DNA of 64,000 nucleotides from Sphingobacteriaceae bacterium (GTDB taxonomy: Bacteria > Bacteroidota > Bacteroidia > Sphingobacteriales > Sphingobacteriaceae), in NCBI GenBank assembly GCA_029266635.1, contig JAQSWM010000003.1, positions 62,001-126,000 of the forward strand, given 5' to 3'. This document shows positions 33,137 through 40,857 of this stretch, in pieces (the stretch's first letter is position 1; each line of letters opens with the position of its first letter). The notes under the pieces are model-generated. The model was given only the letters and a program-made list of their open reading frames with translations, was not told where the DNA came from and searched no databases. The position numbers and the translations under genes are program-made.

Positions 33137-33562
33137 ATGAATTCAGCGAATCTCAACCGTTTTCTTGAAGCACAAAAACATACGTTTGACACCGCCTGCA
33201 AGGAGGTAAAAGCCGGTCGGAAGCAGAGCCATTGGATGTGGTTCATCTTTCCGCAAATACGTGGTCTCGGGTATAGCGAGATGGCTAATAGATATGGCAT
33301 CGCAAACCTAAAGGAGGCTGAAGATTACCTGAACCATCCGGTATTGGGCGAGAGGCTCATTAGCATTAGCAAACTGCTCCTGGAAATCAAAGGCAAGAGC
33401 GCTTACGAAATATTTGGGAGCCCCGACGACATGAAGCTGCGATCAAGCATGACACTATTTGCATCTGTAGCCAATGCCGATCCAGTCTTTCAACAAGTAC
33501 TGAACATTTACTTTAGCGGAGAAAAGGATGAAAGGACAATTGCATTGCTTGCCCTTTCATAA
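33137..33562 (+). CDS. DUF1810 family protein
   Basis: A 141-residue cytosolic protein with the family's diagnostic core: NRFLEAQKHTFDTACKEVKA, then SHWMWFIFPQIRGLG, then MANRYGIANLKEAEDYL and PDDMKLRSSMTLFA. The family (sometimes labelled calpastatin without basis) is widespread and small, with solved folds but no agreed function. It is one gene on its own, with a terminator before it, and converges on the Gly-rich protein gene 13 bases away. Confidence 0.92.
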   Translation: MNSANLNRFLEAQKHTFDTACKEVKAGRKQSHWMWFIFPQIRGLGYSEMANRYGIANLKEAEDYLNHPVLGERLISISKLLLEIKGKSAYEIFGSPDDMKLRSSMTLFASVANADPVFQQVLNIYFSGEKDERTIALLALS

Positions 33563-33575
33563 CCTCAGCATTAAG

Positions 33576-34562
33576 CTATAAGTCGATATTGATGTTAATT
33601 CCGCTCAGTCGCTGGCTCGTTAAGCTACGCTGGGCTTCGAGTGCATTAATGTTGTTCTGCAATTCATAGATCAAAGCCTCGCGTCGCTGGATTTCCTGAT
33701 TGCTCAGCGTTGGCCTGTAAAGAGTTAAATTGCTGCGGATGCCCAACAGTTTCTCTGCCGCATATCGTAACAGCGCTTCACTATACGACATGGTTTCCCA
33801 GGTTTGCTCATACGTGTTATAAACTGATTGGCGTGCTTCAATATAGTTTGGAGTCCATCTATCTGAGTAGTTTACGTTACACCCGCCCATATTATCGCCA
33901 TGGTTCATGTGAGCCTGAACGGCATGTTCTGAGACATTAATCGTAACCGGATATTCCCCGCTGGTGCGATGGCATATAGTTACTTTCTTGCCATTTCCCG
34001 GACGTCTCCGTTCAGTATATCTGTCAAATCCCCAGTCCACATTGTCGTTCCATCCTTCTATCCTTTCCTGGTGATGCTTTCCGTGAGTATTGCGGTTCTT
34101 GGTAACGTTGCCTTGATTGCCGTGCATATTTCCATGCTCAGCCTTTCCAGATACTGAGTTACCATGATTGCGATTGTCTTTATTTCCGTGCTGGGCATTT
34201 CCGCTGTTTTCCTGATTTCCATGGTCCTGCTTCCCGGAATTCCCTTTTGACACATTGCCCTTGCCCTGCGAACGCTCATCGCTCCGATCTTTGCCCCCGC
34301 CGTTACCATTCCCTTGAGACTGACTATTGTCTTTATGTCCCTGCGAATGTCCGCCGTTGCTCTGGTCTTTTCCCCCTCCGTTGCCGTGCGAAGAGCCACC
34401 GCTTTGTTGCCTATTGTCTTTCCCACCCTTATTATCGTTCCCACCACTATGGCCTTGTTGTCCGTGACCTTTGTCCTGTTTTCCTTCTAGCGGAAAACCT
34501 GTGAACCCAAGCATCGCCACAGCCAAAAGTGGCATAACGGCTATTTTAACTATCTTTTTCAT
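33576..34562 (-). CDS. Exported Gly/His/Asn-rich protein with a conserved C-H-H-C motif
   Basis: A 328-residue protein. The start at 34562 yields signal peptide MKKIVKIAVMPLLAVAMLGF; an in-frame Met 16 codons earlier overlaps the preceding gene. Residues about 30-170 are low-complexity, made almost entirely of G, H, N, K, Q, S and D. A compact segment follows: KVTICHRTSGEYPVTINVSE, then AVQAHMNHGDNMGGC, with two Cys and several His placed as in a motif seen in many secreted bacterial proteins. It may bind metal. The C-terminal 100 residues are helical with a coiled-coil-like end (RREALIYELQNNINALEAQR). Four bases separate it from the upstream small lipoprotein gene. Function unknown. Confidence 0.78.
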   Translation of the reverse strand: MKKIVKIAVMPLLAVAMLGFTGFPLEGKQDKGHGQQGHSGGNDNKGGKDNRQQSGGSSHGNGGGKDQSNGGHSQGHKDNSQSQGNGNGGGKDRSDERSQGKGNVSKGNSGKQDHGNQENSGNAQHGNKDNRNHGNSVSGKAEHGNMHGNQGNVTKNRNTHGKHHQERIEGWNDNVDWGFDRYTERRRPGNGKKVTICHRTSGEYPVTINVSEHAVQAHMNHGDNMGGCNVNYSDRWTPNYIEARQSVYNTYEQTWETMSYSEALLRYAAEKLLGIRSNLTLYRPTLSNQEIQRREALIYELQNNINALEAQRSLTSQRLSGININIDL

Positions 34563-34566
34563 AATT

Positions 34567-34779
34567 CTATTTCGCTGAGTCTTTTTCAATTTTCTCCAAT
34601 GAAGCTTCAAGCTTTTTAACCCGTTCTTCCAGTTCTCTGTTAGATTTCTCCAGATCCTTAGAGACAGAATCCATGTGTTTTACTTCAGGATCTGCGGATT
34701 TTGAAGTGTTATTTGAACATGACGCAAGCAGCATAGCTGCGGCGAAGATCATATACAAGTGTGGGCAAGCCTTTTTCAT
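34567..34779 (-). CDS. Small coiled-coil lipoprotein
   Basis: A 70-residue protein with lipobox MLLASC, so the Cys at residue 21 would be acylated and the protein held on a membrane. After a short polar linker, residues 35-70 form a heptad-like charged helix (KDLEKSNRELEERVKKLEAS), reminiscent of Lpp-like or spacer lipoproteins. It lies four bases before the Gly/His-rich protein gene, so the two are probably made together. Function unknown. Confidence 0.75.
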   Translation of the reverse strand: MKKACPHLYMIFAAAMLLASCSNNTSKSADPEVKHMDSVSKDLEKSNRELEERVKKLEASLEKIEKDSAK

Positions 34780-34850
34780 TGGTTATCATCTATTTAGGTA
34801 ATAGCTGGAACAGTATTTAACAACAAAATGTTTGCAAGGTTATCTGGAAG

Positions 34851-35894
34851 CTAATAAGTTCTGCCAATTGCATCGTTAGCTGCTTTGATTAAAGAGCTAT
34901 TGTCGTTCGTATCAAAATAAAACTCCCAGAACATAATGCCATTTGCACGGCTTTTTGCCAGAATCGCTTTTTTCTTAACCGTCTCCGTGCCGTTGTAATA
35001 GTATAGCTGACCCGCAACTGTAGCAGAATCTTTAGCAGCCAACGCTCCGCCCCTGATCAGATCGCGGTAGCTCCTGGACATATTCAACGCATTTTTGCCG
35101 TAAGTAGGGATTCCGAGTACCGTCTTTTCTCTGGGCATTCTTTTGCTTGTTTGCCAGATATCCAGGCTCCTGATGGCCATGTTGGTAGATGCATGCTGCT
35201 TAGGTTCAGTATTGTCCCAGCCTAAACCGTCATAAACCATAATGTTAAAAAAATCAACGTAGCCAAAAACTTCGGGTCTAACACCATCCCTTGCGGAGCC
35301 CGAAAACACGGCGGGAGTAATAGCGGCGCTAAAATATTTGTTCTTCCTGTGCAATGAATCGGAAAGCTCTTTAACAAGTAAAACGTAGGTTGAATCTGTA
35401 CCTCTGCCTGTACGTGGATATTCCCAGTCGAGGTCAACACCATCAAGATTATTCCCGACGGTGAAGTTCACCACGTTCCTCACTAGTGCTGTGCGGGAGG
35501 CCGCATCCGAAGCCAGAACGCTGAAAATGCTATCGTGTGCAGAAACGGAAATACCAACCTTTACGCCATTGGCCCTTGCTGTTGATATAACCTTGTTAAA
35601 GCGTGACTGCTGCTCCAGGGTTCGCAGGCTGCCATCTTTGTTCGGAACAAAGAAAGCGTAGTACAGGTGGGTTATCATCTTGTATTTAGATGCAGCAACC
35701 GAATCTGGATTGCGATAAGATGGAAAATAGGCTACTATCTTGAAACTATTGTCAGGTGTATAATTTACCGGTGGGGGCGCAGGAACAGTAGGAGGCGTTG
35801 GCAGAGTTACAACCGGCGGTGGAGTGGGGGGCATAACGGTTTTACAAGCCGCTATAACCAAAACCAGGGTGAAGAGTTTTAATATCGATTTCAT
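34851..35894 (-). CDS. GH18 family glycosidase (chitinase-like) lipoprotein
   Basis: A 347-residue lipoprotein starting MKSILKLFTLVLVIAACKTV (lipobox VIAAC), with a Pro-rich linker (residues 20-45) and a GH18 TIM barrel. The catalytic signature DGVDLDWEYP (DxxDxDxE, Glu as proton donor) is intact, and the barrel strands KIVAYFPSYRN, ITHLYYAFF, VKVGISVSAH and FFNIMVYDGLGWD are all recognisable. It likely cuts beta-1,4-GlcNAc-containing polymers such as chitin or peptidoglycan fragments at the cell surface. The start at 35894 is preferred over the upstream Met because it gives the signal. It is divergent from the metallopeptidase-like gene. Confidence 0.93.
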   Translation of the reverse strand: MKSILKLFTLVLVIAACKTVMPPTPPPVVTLPTPPTVPAPPPVNYTPDNSFKIVAYFPSYRNPDSVAASKYKMITHLYYAFFVPNKDGSLRTLEQQSRFNKVISTARANGVKVGISVSAHDSIFSVLASDAASRTALVRNVVNFTVGNNLDGVDLDWEYPRTGRGTDSTYVLLVKELSDSLHRKNKYFSAAITPAVFSGSARDGVRPEVFGYVDFFNIMVYDGLGWDNTEPKQHASTNMAIRSLDIWQTSKRMPREKTVLGIPTYGKNALNMSRSYRDLIRGGALAAKDSATVAGQLYYYNGTETVKKKAILAKSRANGIMFWEFYFDTNDNSSLIKAANDAIGRTY

Positions 35895-35912
35895 TACTTG
35901 ATACCGTACGTT

Positions 35913-35956
35913 AAGATACGGCATGATAACGGATAAGCTTGCCGAATGTTCGGCAA
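35913..35956. promoter_or_regulatory. Pair of inverted repeats in the chitinase/metallopeptidase divergent region
   Basis: CCGTA-N8-TACGG (35913-35930) and TTGCCGAA-TG-TTCGGCAA (35939-35956, perfect 8+2+8). They lie in the 127-base gap between divergent starts, with no T-run, so an operator is more likely than a terminator. Confidence 0.4.
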
Positions 35957-36021
35957 TGTGAGGCTGATCCGGCAACTTCAATCAACATCAACTAAACAGC
36001 GTCATTTTCGTTAATAACTCA

Positions 36022-36684
36022 ATGCGAATCTTATTTCTGCTCATGACCTTAGCACAATTAACCACGTCCGCAACCGAACTTCCGCCCGATCTTTTAAGAT
36101 TTAAGCACAACAAAAGAATCCCGAAGATTATTGAGCAAAATGTTTTGATTGCTTTATCGCATTATCCCGAGCTGGAGCATACCCCTATTCGGTTCGTATT
36201 CAAGAAAAACCTGAAGAGCAACATTATGCAGGCCCAGCCGCGGGTTGCATCGTTTTTTAAAGGTAGGGAAGAGCGTGGCTACCAGATAAACATTTCTTCA
36301 ATGCTGAGGCTGATGCACTCGGCAATTCCTATTCATCAACTTCCAGACAACATTATGATTGGGTGGATCGGGCATGAGCTCGGTCATGTTATGGACTACG
36401 AGCAAAGGGGTAAGCTGGGGCTGATCAGTTTTGGGTTTACCTATCTCCTTTCAAAAAAGCATCGTATCGAGGGCGAAACCGTCGCAGATACTTTTGCGGT
36501 AAACCACGGATTGGGAAAATATATTATCGACACCAAACGGTTTATCCTCAGCCATGCCGAGCTTCCTCAGGCTTATAAGGATAAAATCGCCAGACTCTAC
36601 CTTTCTCCCGATGCCATTGTAGAACAGGTACGCAAATTGGAGGACAAGAAAGTAAAGGCTCAGCTAAAGGCTTTACAGAAGTGA
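36022..36684 (+). CDS. Exported metallopeptidase-like protein with HELGH motif
   Basis: A 220-residue protein with signal peptide MRILFLLMTLAQLTTSA. Zinc-peptidase motif IGWIGHELGHVMDYEQRG (HExxH) is followed about 30 residues later by RIEGETVADTFAVNHG, whose Glu fits as the third zinc ligand. It is therefore a gluzincin-type candidate, periplasmic. I do not recognise a named family. It may process a cell-wall or secreted protein; the neighbouring chitinase is divergent and may share regulation. Its end overlaps the convergent GH3 gene by 12 bases. Confidence 0.8.
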   Translation: MRILFLLMTLAQLTTSATELPPDLLRFKHNKRIPKIIEQNVLIALSHYPELEHTPIRFVFKKNLKSNIMQAQPRVASFFKGREERGYQINISSMLRLMHSAIPIHQLPDNIMIGWIGHELGHVMDYEQRGKLGLISFGFTYLLSKKHRIEGETVADTFAVNHGLGKYIIDTKRFILSHAELPQAYKDKIARLYLSPDAIVEQVRKLEDKKVKAQLKALQK

Positions 36685-38193
36685 TCGCAGGTATTTCTCA
36701 AATTCAATAAAATCATCTTCTTTCATTACCCGCGGTATCTTGGTCTGGCCGCCCAGCTTTTTGAATTCTTCACTCCAGCGATAAATGTTTTCGTTCTTCA
36801 CAAACTCCACTTTAATTCCCCGCAGCGCCTTGGATCGGGCTACTTTATAGTTCTTATTGTTTTCCTGCAGGTTGTTGTCGATAAATATAGCCGCTTGTTC
36901 AACGTCAGCAGATTTCTCTGTTCCGATGACCCATTTGATGAAATATTCCTCGCTATTCAGGATAGTTGCTGCTACGAATTCTTTAATGTTCAAGTCAAAA
37001 TGCTGATCAAGCGCTTTGATAGCATTGTTCATCTGGTGAACAGACAGCTGCTCGCCAACAACATTCAGGTAATGTTTAGTACGACCAGTAATCCTGATTT
37101 CCGCCCGCTTTTTGTCAGTGATCACCACGGTATCGCCAATCATGTATCTCCAGGCGCCCGATACAGTTGAGATCAGCAGCACATAATCGCAGTTTTCTTC
37201 CACGTCCTCGATCGTAAGACATGGCGCATCGAGCTTAACTTTGCCATCCTCGTCTACGTTTCCATCGCCGAAAGGCACAAACTCAAAAAATATTCCGTTG
37301 TCTGTGTTCAGTGCCATCGAAGTTGTGTCGGGGCGTTTTTGCGTAGCGATGTAACCTTCGGAAGCTAAATAAGTATCGATGTAAATTAAAGGTTTTCCCA
37401 CCAGCTTGTCGAAGCTTTTCTTGTAAGGCTCGTAGGCAACTCCGCCGGATGTGTAAACTTGCAGATTAGGCCAGATTTCATGAATGTTGTTGAGCTTGTT
37501 GTGCGCAATGACTTCCTTAAGCATCATTTCTATCCAGGAAGGTATACCGCTCAGCCCACAAATGTCCCATTTCGGCGCTTCTTCAGCTATGCGGCGTACT
37601 TTCTCATCCCAGTCCTTGATCGCGGCAATTTCTACACCCGGCTTGTAATATCCTCTAAACCACAGAGGGATATTGCTGGCGCTGATGCCGCTGATCTCGC
37701 CTTCTTCATGATCGTCTTTCTTGATCAAATCTGTTGAACTGCCCAGCATAAGTACGTCTTTACCGAAAAAATCCGCGGGCAAGTTGAAATTTTTAAGGCT
37801 CAAAACCTGCCCGATGGCTGCTTTGCGAATGGCTTCTACCATATCATCCGTTACCGGGATGTATTTGCTGTTGCTGGTGGTACCGCTGCTCAGGGCGAAG
37901 TATTTCTGCCCACCTGGCCAGGTTACATTCTGATGCCCTTCCAGCAGATAATGCCACCAGTCGCTGAACATCTTATCATAATCATGAACAGGTACCTGAT
38001 CCTGAAATGCTCTTAAGAAACTTTCGCTTTCTAATATTTCAGAAAATCTATATCTCTTTCCGAAAGCCGTCAAACTGGCTTTCTTGATCATATTTTTTAA
38101 TACCTGTTTCTGAGCTTTTGCCGGATCGGGCTGAGTGCTGATAATGCCATACACATCGATGGCTTTTTTGATAAACTCTCCAAATGCCGCCAT
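36673..38193 (-). CDS. GH3 auxin-responsive-promoter family (acyl-acid amido synthetase-like)
   Basis: A 506-residue adenylate-forming protein of the GH3 family. The N-terminal adenylation domain carries the ATP loop LSSGTTSNSKYIPVT. The middle shows YTSGGVAYEPYKKSFD and TYLASEGYIATQ, and the C-terminal part has YMIGDTVVITD and ITGRTKHYLNVVGEQLSV, as in plant GH3 enzymes. Plant members conjugate amino acids to hormone acids; bacterial substrates are mostly unknown, and some relatives join amino acids to fatty or aromatic acids. No signal peptide. Its ATG directly abuts the DUF1003 stop codon, so they form one leftward operon. Confidence 0.9.
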   Translation of the reverse strand: MAAFGEFIKKAIDVYGIISTQPDPAKAQKQVLKNMIKKASLTAFGKRYRFSEILESESFLRAFQDQVPVHDYDKMFSDWWHYLLEGHQNVTWPGGQKYFALSSGTTSNSKYIPVTDDMVEAIRKAAIGQVLSLKNFNLPADFFGKDVLMLGSSTDLIKKDDHEEGEISGISASNIPLWFRGYYKPGVEIAAIKDWDEKVRRIAEEAPKWDICGLSGIPSWIEMMLKEVIAHNKLNNIHEIWPNLQVYTSGGVAYEPYKKSFDKLVGKPLIYIDTYLASEGYIATQKRPDTTSMALNTDNGIFFEFVPFGDGNVDEDGKVKLDAPCLTIEDVEENCDYVLLISTVSGAWRYMIGDTVVITDKKRAEIRITGRTKHYLNVVGEQLSVHQMNNAIKALDQHFDLNIKEFVAATILNSEEYFIKWVIGTEKSADVEQAAIFIDNNLQENNKNYKVARSKALRGIKVEFVKNENIYRWSEEFKKLGGQTKIPRVMKEDDFIEFEKYLRSLL

Positions 38194-38721
38194 CTATTTC
38201 TCGTTTTTGAGAGTGTCTATTTTATCCAGTACTTTTTCCGGTTTTACGTCTTTCAAAAGATCGTGCAACTCAGGCATCTCTTCATTGCTGATGCCAAGTT
38301 TCTTTGCAACAGATACTACAACACCGAGCACGCGTGTAATTTCATGTTCCGCCAGGAGGCTTACTTGCAAATCGAGCTCGGCTCGTTTGTCGGCAAGAGC
38401 GTTTGACCGGTTTTGGCTGATGAGCACGAAAGTAGATAGGAAAATCGCCTCTACAGAGGCTTCCATAGCCAGGATCACAAATGATGGATCGAACGGTTTT
38501 AATCCTAAAAGGCCCATATTCCAGCATATCCAGATACCAAATAGTACCAGATGGATGTAAACAAACAACATACTTCCTGTAAAGCGGGTAACAGTATCAG
38601 CAATTTTATCCTGGAAACTTTTGTTACGCTCCTCGTGCGAACGCTTTTCTACAAGGGCTTTAATGTTGCGCTCCACAATATGCGCCATTTCTGTTCCCAG
38701 CTTTTCCTTCTGACTTTTCAT
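38194..38721 (-). CDS. DUF1003 membrane protein
   Basis: A 175-residue protein with the DUF1003 core: two membrane helices (SMLFVYIHLVLFGIWICWN and SFVILAMEASVEAIFLSTFVLIS) joined by LGLKPFDP, then the conserved NRQNALA-like SQNRSNALADKRAELDLQVS. The last 50 residues are a soluble helical tail. Function unknown; it is co-transcribed with the GH3-family gene, whose start follows directly. Confidence 0.9.
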   Translation of the reverse strand: MKSQKEKLGTEMAHIVERNIKALVEKRSHEERNKSFQDKIADTVTRFTGSMLFVYIHLVLFGIWICWNMGLLGLKPFDPSFVILAMEASVEAIFLSTFVLISQNRSNALADKRAELDLQVSLLAEHEITRVLGVVVSVAKKLGISNEEMPELHDLLKDVKPEKVLDKIDTLKNEK

Positions 38722-38780
38722 AAAAATATCTATGGATATACAGCAGGAGGGTAGAGATGTTTGCCGCTGGCGAGCTTTTC

Positions 38781-39185
38781 TTATCCCACAGAGCCGAGCC
38801 GCAAAGCTATGTCATGGAGTGAATCTATCTCCAGAGGCTTGGGCAATATCCCTTTGATGGAGGGGTAGCGTTTTGCTCTTTGTCGTTCGTAATAATCTAT
38901 AGTAGCGGATAAAATAAAGATTTCTACATTCTTCGCCAGGAAATGCATGATATCTTCAAACCTGTCAAGGAATTGCCAGCCATCCATCAGGGGCATATCG
39001 AGGTCGAGCAAGATCACATCGGGCAACAAAGCCTCATTGTTCATGTGAATGGTGAGATAGTTTAAAGCTTCTTCGGCATCCAGATAGGTTGAAATCTTAT
39101 CAAAAAACCCGTGTTTCTTGATAAACATCTCTCCAATCTTAAGATTGATTGGATAATCATCGACTATAAAAATGCTCCTGCTCAT
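38781..39185 (-). CDS. Single-domain response regulator receiver protein
   Basis: A 134-residue stand-alone receiver (CheY-like). The acidic pair Asp9/Asp10 lies in IFIVDDYPIN, the phospho-acceptor Asp61 in VILLDLDMPLMDGW, the Ser of FILSATI and the Lys of ILPKPLEI complete the active site. There is no output domain, so it likely works by protein contact or in a phosphorelay. No histidine kinase is adjacent; the kinase at 46144 is a possible but unproven partner. Confidence 0.92.
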   Translation of the reverse strand: MSRSIFIVDDYPINLKIGEMFIKKHGFFDKISTYLDAEEALNYLTIHMNNEALLPDVILLDLDMPLMDGWQFLDRFEDIMHFLAKNVEIFILSATIDYYERQRAKRYPSIKGILPKPLEIDSLHDIALRLGSVG

Positions 39186-39320
39186 GTCCGTCTTCTCTGT
39201 TCTAACACAATGTTTACTAATATTATGCCAAAGAAAGTTGCTTGGTTAAATTTCCGAAAATGGGCTATTAAGCAGGGGCTTTGCGCCCAAACTTTATGTT
39301 AGCGGCTTCGTTAATAAAAA

Positions 39321-40745
39321 ATGCCGCAAAGAGAATATAGCTTGTTGGAAGGGCCCATTATCAAGTCGCTTCTTCGGCTTGCCATACCCATCATTATTGC
39401 CAATATCTTTCAATCTGCATATCTGCTAATTGATGCTTTCTGGGTAGGAAGATTGGGAGGAGCCGCTGTGGCAGCCGTGTCTGTAAGTACCCCTATAAGC
39501 TTTCTTACCATCTCTCTGGGCGCTGGGTTGGCGATTGCCGGTTCTACCTTAATTGCCCAATACGTTGGTGCAAAAAACCAGCAGATGGTGAACCATGTTG
39601 CTGCGCAAACTTTGCTGATGGTGATTCTGGTTTCAGTTGTGTTAGGCATCGCCGGATACATTGCCGCTCCGTACATTCTGGGCCTAATGGGTGTTTCACC
39701 CGAAGTTTATGCAGGTGCGTTGGGGTTCATGCGCATCTCTTTCATTGGCCTCGTATTCAATTTCACATTTTTTGTTTTTCAATCCATTATGCGGGGCATT
39801 GGCAATGCGTCTTTACCTGTTTACATTGTTTTTGGAACTGTGGTATTGAACTTCCTGCTGGACCCTTTTTTCATTTTCGGCTGGGGGCCGATACCGCCGC
39901 TCGGCGTGAAGGGTGCAGCCCTGGCCACCTTAGCAACTCAAAGCCTGGCCGCTATCGTCGGGCTGGTGATATTGTTCCGTGGCAAGCATCTCATCCACAT
40001 CCGCAAAAAAGACCTGATGCCCGATCCTGCTTACATCAAACGGGCATTCCTTATCGGCTTTCCTGCATCCATTGAACAATCCATGCGAGCGTTGGGCATA
40101 ACCGTGATGACTTTTTTGATCGCAAGTTTCGGTACGCTGGCTGTAGCCTCTTACGGCGTGGGCTCAAATGTGTTGCAGGTGGTAATAATCCCGGCTATGG
40201 GCCTTTCTATGTCTATTTCTACTCTGGTGGGGCAAAATATTGGAGCAGGGCAAATTGACCGGGCCGCACGCATTGGTCGGCTTGGCGCTACCCCCGGTTT
40301 TTGGATATTGAGCGGGATTGGCGTAATTGTGTTCCTCTTTGCTCCCCACATCATTGCCTTTTTTGTTCCGGAAGATCAAAACGTGATAAGAGAAGGCGCT
40401 ATTTTTTTAAGGACGATGTCACTTGCCTGGGGATTTATCGGCATACAGCTTTGTTTAACGGGAGTGCTGCGGGCATCGGGGAATATGGTTATCGCTATGG
40501 TGCTAACCCTTGTATCGCAATGGGGTTTACAATTTCCGCTGGCCTATGTGCTGGGGCGCCATACCGACATGCATATGCGTGGACTATGGTGGGCTTTCCC
40601 GATTTCAAACGTGATTATTGCATTGATTACAATGGGCGTTTTCGCCAAAGGCGACTGGAAGAAGAACCGTTTGACTGACGAAGAGGATGCTCTGGCAGTG
40701 AAAGTTTCCGAGGACATCTTTGCTGAAGAACAGCCGAGGCGATAA
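39321..40745 (+). CDS. MATE family multidrug/Na+ antiporter
   Basis: A 474-residue inner-membrane exporter with about 12 helices in two similar halves. Signatures include IIKSLLRLAIPIIIANIFQS, DAFWVGRLGGAAVAAVSVST and the second-half equivalent RAFLIGFPASIEQSMRALGI. It is predicted to pump cationic or organic compounds out using a Na+ or H+ gradient. Substrate unknown. It is a single gene, divergent from the receiver gene with a 135-base gap. Confidence 0.93.
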   Translation: MPQREYSLLEGPIIKSLLRLAIPIIIANIFQSAYLLIDAFWVGRLGGAAVAAVSVSTPISFLTISLGAGLAIAGSTLIAQYVGAKNQQMVNHVAAQTLLMVILVSVVLGIAGYIAAPYILGLMGVSPEVYAGALGFMRISFIGLVFNFTFFVFQSIMRGIGNASLPVYIVFGTVVLNFLLDPFFIFGWGPIPPLGVKGAALATLATQSLAAIVGLVILFRGKHLIHIRKKDLMPDPAYIKRAFLIGFPASIEQSMRALGITVMTFLIASFGTLAVASYGVGSNVLQVVIIPAMGLSMSISTLVGQNIGAGQIDRAARIGRLGATPGFWILSGIGVIVFLFAPHIIAFFVPEDQNVIREGAIFLRTMSLAWGFIGIQLCLTGVLRASGNMVIAMVLTLVSQWGLQFPLAYVLGRHTDMHMRGLWWAFPISNVIIALITMGVFAKGDWKKNRLTDEEDALAVKVSEDIFAEEQPRR

Positions 40746-40857
40746 TTGAGCCTTAGATCTTAGTCGCTGTTATCAGCCAAGAAAAATCGCATCAATTAAC
40801 ACAAATTTTACAGGAGTCGTAAAGTTTAATGGCCAACTTCGCTTTACAGCAAATCGC

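Noticed and set aside
34058-34447. Long leftward frame inside the Gly/His-rich protein gene
   Set aside because: It is a shadow frame produced by the repetitive low-complexity codons; the real frame has a signal peptide and a conserved module.
33576-34562. CRISPR-like or tandem DNA repeats in the Gly/His-rich gene
   Set aside because: The repetition is at the level of amino-acid composition; there are no regular DNA units with spacers.
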